Below, one piece after another: positions 1 to 11,693 of a stretch of 64,000 nt of DNA. The stretch is from contig JAJEKV010000222.1 of the NCBI GenBank assembly GCA_021234155.1, positions 250,001 to 314,000 on the forward strand. Reading direction: 5' to 3'. This stretch comes from Isoetes taiwanensis. Taxonomy: Eukaryota > Streptophyta > Lycopodiopsida > Isoetales > Isoetaceae. A program made the translations under genes and the position numbers. Below the pieces are notes generated by a model. It saw only the letters and a list, made by a program, of their open reading frames with translations, was not told where the DNA came from and made no database searches. Numbering within the stretch: the stretch's first letter is position 1; each line of letters begins with the position of its first letter.

Positions 1-560
1 TTGAAGAAATTTTTCTTTTGTTGTCGTGTGGCACACGTGATCAGCCCCTCCACTTTGGGAGGTTTGTTTTTTCACATTTGTTCTAGTGTTGGTGATGTGT
101 AGGTACAGGTTGGCAAGCGACAATACCTTTTGGGGTTTTTTAATCCCGGTGATAAGCTTTGGGCAGGTACACGAACCAAACATCTATTAGCATTATACTC
201 TTTGGAGTCCAAGTTGTATAATTAGACATTCCCTTTATTTTTTTCATGGGTAGTTCGCATGCGTGCGGCTATCCACTATTCACCATTGTAGAAAATCTGC
301 TGACTATCTATCGGGAGGTTTTTGTCGTTTTCATGCGAGCCCCTCAAACATTTACAAGTTGACATGTATTGCTATCTACTCTCATACAGTGCTATAGCAT
401 AGAGATTACTCATGGCTTTGTTCCTTTCCTTCTTGGGGATCTTATGTGTCTTGTCTTTTGCAATATGACAAGTAGGGTATGACCATACTACACACACCAC
501 CAATTCTCTTCTCACAGGGTCAGCAGGATTTGTCTTCCACTTTTTGTCCCAGCAGTCGGT
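1..560. other. No gene seen
   Basis: T-rich non-coding sequence. I see no convincing reading frame, inverted repeat or tandem repeat here. Confidence 0.5.
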
Positions 561-563
561 GTA

Positions 564-887
564 CTATTCCTTGAACTTGCCTTTCTTATGCCTCCCAATG
601 GGCTCCCAATATTGAACCTGGAATCCAGAATGCAGCTCTTCCCCATCAGACATGGTGGTGATAACCTCGATGAGTGCCACTCCTAATCGTATTGGGCAAT
701 CCTCATCATCAGGCCTGACTAAAACAAAGTAGCCTTTCTTGATGTCTTCGAAAGGATCCCACTCTGGAAGATCAAACCACTTCGGCTTGGATGCCTTGCT
801 TCCCACCCACCACTTGGAGCCATTGCTTGGACAAGTTTTCTTTGATGTGCTTGCTCCTTCAAAACCCTCCCACTTAGTCTCTGGCAA
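564..887 (-). CDS. Hypothetical acidic protein fragment
   Basis: An open frame of 107 residues that I cannot assign. Its middle has a compact hydrophobic pattern (YFVLVRPDDEDCPIRLG near residues 53-71), then an aromatic stretch (QYWEPIG) and a basic tail. This vaguely recalls the small beta-rich BAH/Tudor-like modules at the ends of some plant transposon proteins. It lies downstream, on the same strand, of the decayed family X copy at 1.4-4.6 kb, so it may be the 3' part of that element. Start and exon limits are uncertain. Confidence 0.3.
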   Translation of the reverse strand: MPETKWEGFEGASTSKKTCPSNGSKWWVGSKASKPKWFDLPEWDPFEDIKKGYFVLVRPDDEDCPIRLGVALIEVITTMSDGEELHSGFQVQYWEPIGRHKKGKFKE

Positions 888-1174
888 GAAACCCTCTTAA
901 CCTATGTCACAACTTTTTTCCAATAATTGATCAGGGATTCCATATGACTTTGCTTGAGTGTTGATGTGTGCTTTTCCTCTCTAATCTTTCACCAGTGTAT
1001 TATATAGTTCCCGACCCTTCACCAGCTAGCTAGAGTCTTTGACATTTTTGTTGGCAATCAAGTGTGGCTAAAGTTCCAGATTCTTTCAACCAGCTTAAAA
1101 ATCCATCTTCAGATATGTCAATATATTGGTAATCTATTTGTGTGAAATATTCAGCCGTAATTTTCTTATATCTA

Positions 1175-1176
1175 TA

Positions 1177-1209
<33 letters not shown>

Positions 1210-1232
1210 GCCTGCCTGCCTGCCTGTCTGTC
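1175..1232. repeat. Tetranucleotide microsatellite (TGTC/TGCC)n
   Basis: About fourteen TGTC units with an internal block of TGCC units. Reading frames crossing it in the reverse direction only encode repeated R/Q/T/D residues and are not genes. Confidence 0.95.
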
Positions 1233-1392
1233 AATAAATAAAATAACATGTGACCGAGATATAAATATAGATCTCGAAAATGCACTTTTATAACATAGAC
1301 TTGCCGATAGTGACTGTGTATGATATAGATAAAATTCATACATTCCATACTTCTATATTTGAACAAAAGCTTTTATTAATATAAAAAACCTC

Positions 1393-2301
1393 TCAAATAC
1401 ATTTCCTTTTCTTGGCATCCGGGCCTGGAGTACCCGCACCAAATGCTTCTAAGTCCTGTTCCTTTACTCCAGCTCCAATTGCATCTAATAGGCACAATAT
1501 GTCAGGGTCCTTTTGAGCATAGGACAACCAAAGTGCTTCCTTGTCCGCTCCACTCAAACCTAGTGCTACTTTATTTGCAAGGATAGAGTACATGTTGAAG
1601 CCTTTCGAAGACGTACATATCTATGTCTCTATCTACTGCTACAACTCTATCATAGTTTGCGGCCAGAGGAACATGGTTTCCAGCCAAGGATAGAGCTTTA
1701 AGCTTCAGGACCTCTTGCCGCCTGTTATCGGCCGTGGCACGAGATGAGACCGCCAAGTCGGGCTTGAGGCGACAACGATGGCTCTCGGGCGGTCATGGGC
1801 TATATTTATTGTGAAACACAACAACTTCCCCCCTGTGAAGGTAGTCCATATAATGTGCAATACTGGCATCCCGACCTAGGGTGACCCTTTCATGTCTTGC
1901 ACAAAAGTCATCAATAAACAACTCCTGCACAAAAGCAACATCAGAATAGAAGTAACAAATAAGCATGAAAACAAGATAAATACCTCTCTCTTGTCACGTT
2001 CAAGTACTGCTGGCTTTGTTATCGAGAAACGTGACCTCGACAACTCAGGTTCTGTGAACATAGAAGCGGTGCTTGAAGAGCTAGGAGCTTCGAGTTGGAC
2101 ATCATTCACTGCCTCATATCCTGTTTCAGCTTGCAGCAGGACTATATCAAATGCTTTCTCTGGAGAGATTGAAGATCCATCATAAGTTACAGCCTCCATC
2201 ATTTGTCTGGGAACATCCGACTGAAAGTTTGTAAGTCTTTTCAGGCCTACAACATGGGCATATATCTGTCCTAGTATCTTGTCCTCTCTTATCCCAGTCA
2301 T
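1393..2301 (-). pseudogene. Family X copy A, downstream frames
   Basis: Three reverse-strand open stretches follow one another: 1876-2301, 1571-1756 and 1393-1593. They encode a Ser-rich segment, a helical segment (EVLKLKALSLAGNHVPLAA) and a tail ending in KKRKCI. None resembles a protein I know. They lie just downstream of frames shared with the copy at 42.5-43.2 kb, so they are probably the 3' part of the same element gene. The frame changes between segments may be introns or decay. Confidence 0.35.
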
Positions 2302-2370
2302 TTGAGATTTATCAGGCAGTAATAAGTATGGTTTTCCACCTATGTGGATGGAATGTGCTTTTGATAGGCC

Positions 2371-3060
2371 CTAACTAGACAGTTTATGCTCGAGGACCTC
2401 TTCTTCCAATGGATCCTCATTCTCTTTATTCTCCAGTAGGAGCTTCTCTTCCTTAGGATCTATTTGCTCCTCCACTGGTGAGGAAGGATGTTCTATCTGA
2501 GCGACCTGCACACTTGAAGAAGACTCTGCAACTTGATTTTTCCTACTGTAAATCACGTATTTGCTTAACATAATCTCAAGGCTGTAAAAGCTTTCTTTGC
2601 CTTCTTTTTTGTATAGTAGGTAGCCTTTTTAGAGATCTCCTAATCTAGTCTTGATCAGGCTTCGAAAACATCTTAACAAAAGCATGTATGCTCATGGAAG
2701 GCAATCCAGTAACAGGACATGGTTTCACGTCAGGTCCAGCTCTATCCATGAAGCTATGAAGAATGCTCCCATATGCATCTATATGCCTGTTACACTCTAC
2801 TATAATATCTAGTGTCAAACAAAAGTTATTATATATAATAGTTGCATCTAGTGGCTCTTGTATCTCCTCCTCAAACTCTTCTGGGTGCTTCTGATGAAAA
2901 TCCCGTTCCTTCTCAACTATTGTGTCGTATCATATACTAAACAACTCCTAGGCCTTATCCGATCTGTTCTTCGCCATTCTCATTGCCCAATGACTCCAAT
3001 ATGACAGTTTCGAGGGGAACACCTTAGTAACGGCTTGATTTGCGAGAGCAAATAACACCT
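2371..3060 (-). pseudogene. Family X copy A, conserved core
   Basis: Read on the reverse strand, this is a diverged duplicate of 42541-43200. Shared pieces include a start-side motif (NQAVTK here, YQAATK in the other copy), a helical block containing EKERDFHQKHPEEFEEEI, the motif DATIIYNN, a segment HSFMDRAGPDVKPC, and a Glu-rich tail with PVEEQIDP. Several stop codons interrupt the frame. The product is unrecognised. Both copies lie beside the same palindromic satellite, which argues that gene and satellite move together. Confidence 0.6.
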
Positions 3061-3084
3061 AGAACTACGCAACAAATAATGGAC

Positions 3085-3280
3085 TAATTCGCATCGTGGC
3101 TACTGTGCGAAAACAACAGTCGCATATGAACTCCATAATTTTGCACCGTGGCTACGGTGCGAAAACAACACTTGCATAATTTATAAACTCTACAATTTTG
3201 CACCATGGCTACGGGGCGAAGGCACCACTTTCTTATTTTGTGAACAACACTTATTTGCACTGTAGCGATGTTGAGAAAAT
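3085..3280. repeat. Palindromic satellite, four units
   Basis: Four spaced copies of a roughly 26-bp near-perfect palindrome, consensus TTTCGCACCGTAGC with its complement following. They sit at about 3087, 3139, 3196 and 3252, about 55 bp apart, separated by spacers such as AACAACACTT. The same motif recurs at 40.98-41.37 kb and 42.4-42.53 kb in family X copy B. Confidence 0.8.
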
Positions 3281-3959
3281 CAAACTTTAATGACCAAGAT
3301 ACTAAGGGATTTGAACTCAACATACCCAAGTGTTCTTTTATATATTATCAAAACACCGAAAGAAGTATTGGTGGTAAACAATCTTTTGTCTTACGTAAAT
3401 CTCCTCATCTTTTCCCAACTTTTATACCATTTAATAGAAAATAAAAAACATTCAGATCACATTCTACCTTCAACATTCTTCTAACATCAAATAAGGTCCA
3501 CTCTGCTTCAACTCTAAATGTCTTGTATGGCTGACCATCCTTCATAATGATGATATCTATGACCTAGAAATGCATCCCATTTGCATCATTTTGTTCCACA
3601 AGAACCCAAATCCACTTAGTGCCTTCCTTGACTCGCCTCCATCTTCTGTACTTGAAGGCGATGTGGAGAGTTTGTTTTCAAATGCAGTACCTAATTCGTA
3701 TGCTCTCCTTCTTTATTTTGCATTCGACGTTCTTGGCAGACTGAACCAACCTTGACAGAAAATCTTGTCCTAAAATACCTCAGAAGCATTCATTGTATAC
3801 ATCTTGGAAGTCTTCTTCACCACCTCAACATCCTTAAATAATGCAATGAAGATGTTTATAGTTATATTTACCTTAACATGTCCACAAACTCCATCCTTTT
3901 CTCTTAATGCAGTCGATATTTCATGGGTCAGCTACGTTTTTGCCAACAAAATTGCTGTA

Positions 3960-4563
3960 TTATCCAAAGGGTGAAAGTAAAGTTGAGAGAGAGGAGGCAG
4001 AGGTAGTTCGACTATCTTGCTTTTTCCGGGGATAGTATTCATAACCCCAAAACCACATCCCATTCTTTCTAATTTGCACTGCGGTCTGACCTTCAAATAA
4101 TAGAGAATCAAGATCGTAATGAAACAAATGGAACACGCTCATTATAGAGCTCGATGGCTCCAAGTCTTGCACATATCGGAAATATAAAGCCCTGACAGCA
4201 AACAAAGAAGCAATTAGAGCACAAAAAATTACTGTAAAGAAAGGAAAAATAGTAAATCTACCCACAATTCACCAGTAGCCCAGGAAAAGTTCGATGAGAT
4301 CTAATCTTCTCTTTTGCTATATCAGATGGTGTGTATACATGTTTAATCTATGGTGTGTATACATGTTTAATCTGGACATAGATTTCCTTTTTAGACTCAA
4401 AGCTGACGACTATAGCTCTCCAATACGAGGAAACGTCATTCCTTCTACTTTGCTTTAAGCTGGAAATTACCCCGAGCAGTAGGCTGGATGGTAATGAAGC
4501 TACCAATGAAAATGTCGAAACATCCCTAATCATTTTCAATTGTGATTGAACTGATCGCCATCT
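3960..4563 (-). pseudogene. Family X copy A, upstream exons (BAH-like)
   Basis: Two exon-like blocks are shared with 40051-40560. The first, about 4563 down to 4330 and preceded by a TTTGGTTTCAG acceptor, starts MAISSITI and contains GSF-T-QP and HVYTP blocks, with stops. The second, about 4196 down to 3965 after a TTTGCTGTCAG acceptor, contains MSVFHLFHYDLDSLLFEG and KNGMWFWGYEY. Similarity to 40399-40560 is clear (MSVFHCFHQDMGSLLFEG). The pattern VxxGSFVTLxPG followed by IGRLWW in the other copy suggests a BAH-like reader fold, which is inference. The gene is broken here. Confidence 0.55.
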
Positions 4564-4657
4564 GAAACCAAAAAAAGAAGAGGTTAGAAAAACATCAAAT
4601 GACAAATGATCGTGGCGTTTGTGAAGAATACCTGGGCACAGAGCTTGGGCGAGATGC

Positions 4658-4984
4658 GAATGGGTAAAAGCATGTTAGGGTGTCCCTTAAAAAGTATTAT
4701 TTAGTGACCAAAAAAGTACCTAAAAGGTACCGGAATTTGGTCTTGGGTACCCGTGTAATATCTCAATAAAAGTTATATTTTAGAACTTTTATATATATTT
4801 TGGTCTCCGGTAGCATTATCTTTATCTTAACTTTGAATATTAATGCGTCCTTGACTTTTATTTTGGACCTTTGTACTAGTTTTAATGAAAATAAAAATGA
4901 GAAAGTACCCAGTTCTGAAGTACCTAGTGTATGTACTTTTGCAGGTTCCAAAAGTGGTACACCCTAACATGCTTTTACCCGAAT
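4658..4984. mobile_element. 319-bp TIR element (MITE) with GAAT target duplication
   Basis: The element spans 4662-4980. Its termini are perfect inverted repeats of at least 22 bp beginning GGGTAAAAGCATG and ending CATGCTTTTACCC, flanked by GAAT on each side (4658-4661 and 4981-4984). It is non-coding and GTAC-rich inside. The terminal sequence matches, with two changes, the ends of the 20.6-kb element at 14507-35073, which also makes a 4-bp duplication. It is therefore the likely non-autonomous relative. It is inserted upstream of family X copy A. Confidence 0.9.
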
Positions 4985-5440
4985 GTGCTAAAAGAAAGAG
5001 AGAGGAAAACGAGTTTTTATAGGCAGGGAAAATATACAAATATTTGGTGGTATTGTAATCATCCCCCCCCCTCCCCAACCCACCAAACACGGAACCCAAA
5101 AGTTGAATCTTTAGAACTGCGGATGAACAACACACGGAACCACAGTTCGGACGACTTAAAAAGCACATACATGCCGAATTAGGTATTTGGCTCGATGTTT
5201 TCCATGCTGGCATCGAGTTTGGGCCCTTAGCTGATTCCAGGAAACCTCTAATGTTTCACGATTTTGCTCAGATTTGCACAGCTCGAGCCATGGCTGAGCA
5301 AAATATCTCTTCTCTATAGCACTTGCACATCTAGCCCGATAGCACCGACCAATCTTTGGAAACACAACTTGATTTTTCATTTCTTTCTTTGACAATTTCA
5401 ACAACAAAAAAATAAGTAGAAAAGCAAATCACATCCATTC

Positions 5441-5788
5441 TTGCAAGCATCAACATGTGGTGTTGTCGAATGTTGCATACATGGACGTTAAGGCCAAGTA
5501 AAAACACAAACCAAGGCATTAACACAGCAAAGCCAGCCACATGTTTACTAGGGGCTTATATTAGATCTTTGCGGGGATCCATTCGAACATTTTAATTTGT
5601 CATTTGATTCTATATTGCAAGCATCAACATGTGGTGTTGTCGAATGTTGCATACATGGACGTTAAAGGCCAAGTAAAAACACAAACCAAGGCATTAACAC
5701 GGCAAAGCCAGCCACATATTTACTAGGGGCTTATATTAGAGATCTGCGGGGATCCATTGAACATTTTGATTTGGCATTTGATTCTATA
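5441..5788. repeat. Tandem duplication of 174 bp
   Basis: Two adjacent near-identical copies, 5441-5614 and 5615-5788, each beginning TTGCAAGCATCAACATGTGG. No coding role is visible. Few differences suggest a recent duplication. Confidence 0.85.
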
Positions 5789-6707
5789 AAGAAGAAGTAA
5801 AGCGACAATCTGAAAAGATTGGTTTCGGGTTTTGGATTGTCTCAAGTACTTTCATAGTTATATGCACGCCTAAAATTACGGATTTGCGGGATGACAAAAT
5901 TCAAATCTTTGCTTGTCTAGAGATGTGGTTTGAGTATTGCATGTGAGCGTAGGGAAATGGCTGTGGACGTTCCATGTATTTATATGCTATACATACAAAT
6001 ACATGACATATCACCATGGGCACGTAATGGTACTTTGGCCATTATTGGGTAAGCCAAAAGGGTTAAAGTTAGCTATGTTGTTTTGCCATTAAATTAAATA
6101 AGCTAAATATCCAAGATAGTTAATTAATAACTAATTATATTAACTAATTAGTAGTTAATTAACTAAGCAAATGCCACTTGGGCCAAATCGATTGGCCCAA
6201 GAGAACTTGCTATCCCGTTTTATGATTTGAACATAATATCCCTTTGTCTCCACTATTTCAAATAGAGAAGTTTGCTAAATTCTAAGACACATGGAAAATC
6301 GATTCAATTATTTATTGGCTTTTTTAAATCGAAGAACTCTAATCGTTGTTTTTCATGCTCGACCCTTCTCTCATCACTCCTCACACTTTTGCACATACTT
6401 GGGTATTTTAAAAATACTGTAAATTTTTCTTGTGAATATCAAGATTTTATCTTCAAGTTTTGAATATATTACAATTTTGGTTACTACTTCACTTCTATTT
6501 TTGATTAAAAGTTACGTTCTCTTAAAACAGGAGTTCCCTCTAAAAACACACTTGGGAAATCTTAATACAAGAGTTCCCTCTAAAAACACACTTGGGAAAA
6601 ATTTTAATTAGTTGAAAAAGTACTTTGACACAGTCAATTCTCTCTTTTCCCAAAAAATAGGCTTTTTTTTTTTTTTTTGGAGGTTGGGGAAGAATAGAGT
6701 TTTATGG

Positions 6708-6739
<32 letters not shown>

Positions 6740-6990
6740 AAATACATCATGATCAAACATGCTAGCTAGCATGAGGACACTGAAAATATAGATTCAGATT
6801 TTTTAAGTTGATTTTCAACTCTTATTGAGTAGAAAAATAAGAAAGTTTATCCACAGGCTTAATACAAGATAATAAACTTTCTTTTAACATATTAAATTGG
6901 GCTATTAAGGTATGGCTTGATTTAATAGATATTTTATGCTACCAAAATTGAATGCCACATAGCTCGTATACCTAAATTGCATGTGAAGTC
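5789..6990. other. AT-rich intergenic DNA with poly-T tracts
   Basis: Contains AT-rich palindrome-like sequence around 6115-6160, a short direct repeat near 6525-6600 (GAGTTCCCTCTAAAAACACA twice), and long T runs at about 6662-6679 and 6707-6734. No gene is supported. Confidence 0.5.
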
Positions 6991-7055
6991 TTCAGATAGT
7001 TAAGGCAAAGGCGGATATGCTGATAGATTTGGCCTGACCAAAGCAAGTCTGTGGT

Positions 7056-7403
7056 TTGGGATACCACACCAACATTATGGGTTTCGATTCCGACGGCGAT
7101 GAGACGTCTGGGTCCGGGGAAGAATGGTTAAACAAGGAATCCCTAAGACATGAATTTGAAGGCTGCGCCTTAGACAATCTGAGTGCAAATCCGGCTATGG
7201 ATGGAAGGGGCTATAGAGGAGGCTATGGCCAAAAGAGAAGCTACAACTACAGAGACGATAGAACAGGGTATTATAAAGGCAACAGAGCACATGGCGGGAA
7301 ACGCCAAGAGGATTTCCAATCTGCTCAAAACGTCAAGGATACACAGGAGTACTTTGAAGAACCAGACGAATTTCAGGTTCCCTGTAATCTTAGTGTTATC
7401 TAA
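7056..7403 (+). CDS. Hypothetical Gly/Arg/Tyr-rich exon
   Basis: An open frame of about 115 residues. An acidic N-terminal part (FDSDGDETSGSGEEW) is followed by a Gly/Arg/Tyr-rich part (GRGYRGGYGQKRSYNYRDDR) typical of low-complexity RNA-binding segments. It may be an exon, since a CAG/GTTCCC junction lies near 7376. I cannot name a family, and such composition can arise by chance. No partner exon is convincing up to 8.0 kb. Confidence 0.3.
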   Translation: MGYHTNIMGFDSDGDETSGSGEEWLNKESLRHEFEGCALDNLSANPAMDGRGYRGGYGQKRSYNYRDDRTGYYKGNRAHGGKRQEDFQSAQNVKDTQEYFEEPDEFQVPCNLSVI

Positions 7404-7419
7404 ATTAGCTACTTAGCTT

Positions 7420-8869
7420 TACAATAGGTTGTCTTTAGACAAAAATCAGAGATTAAATATAATAAGGAATGGTGTTAGACTGCTCAGAAGCACAGATGAT
7501 CATAAGGAATAGGATGAACATATGATCACTATTTTCTTTGATCTTCTTAAAATACTGATATAGTATGCCTTGGGACATAACCCGAGGTAAAATGTTACAG
7601 GTTTGCTATGCTAGCTTTGCCAAACACTGATAGGATAGCTACATGAAGATAGTGCTGCACATATAGAGTTGTTGAATAATAATAATGGAACCAGATCCTT
7701 AATGTGCAGGTTCTAATATCACATGATCGAATGGATTCTTAATAAAACAGGGCAATGCATAATATTACTCTTTTGTGCTTTACATGTTTTGCATTACTAA
7801 CGGGCAAATGGCACAATGGATGATCAGTGATAAACTGAAAACCCCATGGTACCTTTTGGCCCTTGCTTCTTTACCGGGTTTACCGCTAATGTTTGCATGA
7901 TTGGCTGCAGGTACGGGGCTTTCTTTCCATTGTATCTTTTGCTTAAGCGGCTTTACATTACATACATGGATGATGGAGTTATTGGAAGAAAAACTTACAT
8001 GGACGACTCAAAAAAGATGCTGATGATAACAATAGAACCAACACAGGAGACTCTATTTTTCTAAAACCTTCTTTTCTATTGTTATTACATGCTTAAAGTT
8101 TTTTCCAGATAGTCTTTAAGCATAAAATAGATGGATGAATATGGTGCTTTGAAACTGCTGATCATAAAGCAGTAGACAGGATATAAAACCAGGTACTTGG
8201 TTTAATATAACTATGATGCTCTATACATTCTCTGAAACTCGTTATGGAGCAACATGTAATGATATGACAGATAGTACTATCTATGGGAATATATTGTTGC
8301 TAGTCTTTCCTGAATTCTTACTGGCATATTGCATCACAGTCTTGAGATATTTATAAACTTCTAGTAACATAAGAGTTTAGCTGATTCATAATTCCAATAT
8401 GGTTTCAAAATGACACAGATATAGAAAGTTGCTATTATCAATAAATAAAGGTGACATAATCCTGAAATTCATGAATTTTCTTAATCCATTAAAGAAGTAC
8501 CCAGTAGAGGTCATATCTTCTAATTACTGGAGTGATTTAAACTAGGTTATACCCAAATATATGATGTTCTAAAGCCCTATAAGTTAGGGATACCAAAGGG
8601 TCTGGACAGTATTAGGCATGACATGCTATGGCCCTAAGGTAGGCAGACATTTTGTTATAATATGATAAGTCACAAACTACAATATCTTTGATAGATGATG
8701 AAACCAGGTAAAAAGAAATACTTAAACAAAAGGAATAAAGAGGAAAGTAAAATAAAAGATATGGGTAGTGAAGTACCGTACTGGAATTACTCTATCTAGT
8801 TACGGGATGATAATACTGCCAAGGGATTGACCGAGGCAGATGTCTGGTCTAGTGATGCTAGTTCAGGCC

Positions 8870-8903
<34 letters not shown>

Positions 8904-9340
8904 TCAATTTAGGCCTCTTTTTTGAAAAAAAAAAAGGAACCTTTAGGAAATATTTCTTTTACTCCTGTTTAGATGATTTGCTCCTATTTAATAAGCAATC
9001 CTGTTCCTAATCAAATTGGGACTTCCACTCCAATTTGCCCCAATTCGATTTGGGGGCAATTGGAGAAGGAGGAGGAGCCTATTCAACCAGCAGAGCATGA
9101 AGAACCTGAGAGATGAGAGATCTGGCTCAGCTACCAGTTAGTAGGCTTAGTTTGCTTGAGATTCTAGATAGAGATTAACCTTTGGTTGTTTAGATGGATG
9201 ATTAATCTCTTATTGATGTTCTATTTGAAGTTATGAATGGATTTATGAATTATGGTAGATCTTATGCTGCACCTCTTGTGCTTGTAGGATTACGGAGGGT
9301 AGAGACCTAAAGGCTATATAGAAGTAAAGATGTTCCTAGC
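7420..9340. other. No supported gene; poly-T tract
   Basis: AT-rich sequence with short chance frames only. It includes a T run at about 8872-8900 followed closely by an A run (8925-8936), the kind of trace left by a retroposon tail. Confidence 0.4.
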
Positions 9341-9349
9341 TAGAATCCC

Positions 9350-10646
9350 TTAAATCCCATTAAATGCAGCCTGCACAAGAGCCCACCTGGTTGTGGAGGT
9401 TATGTTATGATTAAGCACCAGATCACGGGCTTGCGTGTTCCAAATTGCTAAGCTTGCATACTTCTGAGCAAACCAAGGCCCATGAGCATATATGATGTGG
9501 ATGTAATGGGTGACCTCTGTCTCACCCCAAGCCTGGATGTATGCATATGTAAATTCCCTGACCACCACCCTAAACCTGGCTATTTCAGCCTCAGTTAGAT
9601 ATGTCTTCTGTAAAAGGGTGTTCAAATTTGACAGGGCATTCCATGCAGCCACTTTTCTCACAGTACCATTCACGCCATCTGTTCTATCCCTTTCAGCCTC
9701 CACTAATTTCAGACCAAATTCATAAACATCACCCTTAGCATTCTCAGGCTTGCTCAAGAAATGCCTAGCTCTAACTCCACCAATGGATACCTTGGTGGGA
9801 CTGAGGCAGCTTTTCCATTACCCGACTTCTTGTGGTCTTGTTCCAGTTTGACACATCCACCATGCAAGCCTGCCTCGGACAATACCTTTTCAACCCGCTC
9901 AATGCCTTCTTCCCTCTCCTTCTCCCCTCGGATGTTCCAAACAAAACACTCGGAGTGATGTATCATCTTCTCAACAATCCTGACAAGTGCATGAAGAGTG
10001 CAGATGTGCACTCTTTGTAGTGGTATTGGGAGTATTGGATCAAATGTGTGATCTTTCAAGTGACGATCAGGAGGTATGTTCCGATCACATTCAAGAGTGC
10101 TCTTGGACCCTTTTTATTCTTCTCCTTCAATGTGTAGCAGCAATAAATACAATTCCTTATGGTCTTGGCATCTGAAGAACTTATGTTATACATAGCCTTT
10201 TCTGTCTTCAGGCCACATGCCAAATGGAAATCAATAATAAAAGAACCATGGCCTACAACACTTAATTTCTCACCATTGCCATACATACCTAGCAACCTTG
10301 GGATATCTGTCTGGTCAAAAACCCTTTTCAAAATATTGTAGTTCTCTTTCTGAATCTGGAACATGCCCAACCACCAAGTATGATCTTCTGATTGCACAGA
10401 AAACCAGTCTGGATCCCTAATTTTCTTCTTCTTGTTCCTTTCCTCATCATACTTGCTCGTGAATGCTCTGTTCATCAGGGTTATGGATACTCTCTCGTAC
10501 TTTGTTCTGTGTGACATCTCCATCTTATCCAGCTTCAAGCAAATTTCGAGTTGCCCATTCACCTCTGCCTTCTGTATGTCATAGTAAACAATCATGAAAC
10601 TTAAAACCTTATCCAAATCAAACCACACGTTATTTTTAGCATGCAA
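9350..10646 (-). pseudogene. Transposon-associated protein, broken into three frames
   Basis: Three consecutive reverse-strand frames (10646-10056, 10059-9754, 9757-9350) touch or overlap by a few bases and read as one protein split by frameshifts. The order is an opening block with ICLKLDKMEMSHRTKYERVS; a segment ending in a Cys pair (RNCIYCC); PLQRVHICTLHALVRIVEKM; and a C-terminal block EVTHYIHIIYAHGPWFAQKY. This layout resembles a large unnamed protein family that recurs in multicopy elements of cnidarian, mollusc and fish genomes (a Cys-rich middle, then a D/R-V-ID/C-LHLxLRI-like motif, then an H-Y-IH-xxxH motif). That likeness is from memory and needs a profile search. No flanking inverted repeats were found. 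Confidence 0.5.
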
Positions 10647-10842
10647 TCCAAGAATATCTCTCTCTTTACTTCTTGAGCCCTGAAATTAACCTACGCTTGT
10701 TTGTGGTTTGAGCATACTCAGCTGATGGGAGGTTAATTGTGATCTGGGCCATAACAGTGGAAGCAAGCAGTTGAAGCAACAGAGTATGGACAACTGCCCG
10801 GGCCATGATCCTGTTGGTTCTTTATCAGAGCGGTTTGAATGT

Positions 10843-10881
10843 TTGAATTTGAATTTGAATTTGAATTTGAATTTGAATTTG
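10843..10881. repeat. Hexanucleotide microsatellite (GAATTT)n
   Basis: Six or more tandem GAATTT units. Frames crossing it encode alternating Asn-Leu or Lys-Phe and are not real genes. Confidence 0.95.
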
Positions 10882-11373
10882 ATATGTGAAAACATCAAAA
10901 CAGATCGGATGGAGGAAGGAGCTGCGTCATGGATCAGATGGGTATGCACGGCCGGATTTTGGATCCAAAAGGCAGCACTCAGACCTGTTATGGACTTCGT
11001 ATGCCATCGATTTTGGTTTACAGAGGGTTGGTTGATCCAAAACAAATGCAGGCGGTCAAGGAGCTCCATTCACGAGAAGGAAAGATCTCTCCAGCTAATC
11101 CAAACGAACTTGGCATCCACGAGGAATAAGAGATTTGAAATCGGGGTGGAAAAGATATCACAGATTTGTATTATTAATGCAAAAAATTGACCCCTAGCCC
11201 CATATTATATTTAACAAAAAAACACATGGAAAAGAATTTATAATTTCTTAGGGGGGCCTTTGGAGACCCCAGATTTTCTCTAATGTAACTATTGGTGAGG
11301 TTGTTGCATATGTCCTATCAAGAATGTATGACGATGTTCACGACCTAGGAGTTGGAAACACCATCTTGATAAT

Positions 11374-11436
11374 ATAGAATAGAATAGAATAGAATAGAAT
11401 AGAATAGAATAGAATAGAATAGAATAGAATAGAATT
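11374..11436. repeat. Pentanucleotide microsatellite (AGAAT)n
   Basis: About twelve perfect AGAAT units in a row. High purity suggests it is young and probably polymorphic. Confidence 0.95.
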
Positions 11437-11693
11437 ATTGCCCCTTGTGCCCTAAGGCCCGTGGCCCTTCATTGGTGGCTTACTGCTTGATACACATTCC
11501 TCAACTTCATTTGCCTGGCCAAGACTATGATAACCTGCTACAAGGGGGCTCCTTCCAGATCTCCTTCTCAATCTGTTCATGATTTCCAGTCTTTTTTTTT
11601 TTGGCATCCATGTAGTTCATCTTTGTCCTCCAAATATGGAAGCAACCCTTCACTGTCCTTGGGGGTACGTAAATTCCCTAAACCTTTTGGTAT

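Noticed and set aside
1134-1366. Two overlapping reverse frames across the TGTC repeat
   Set aside because: They are created by the microsatellite and have repetitive R/Q/T/D composition.
10771-11190. 139-residue forward frame and its reverse shadow across (GAATTT)n
   Set aside because: Half of the peptide is Asn-Leu from the hexamer repeat; no domain or splice context.
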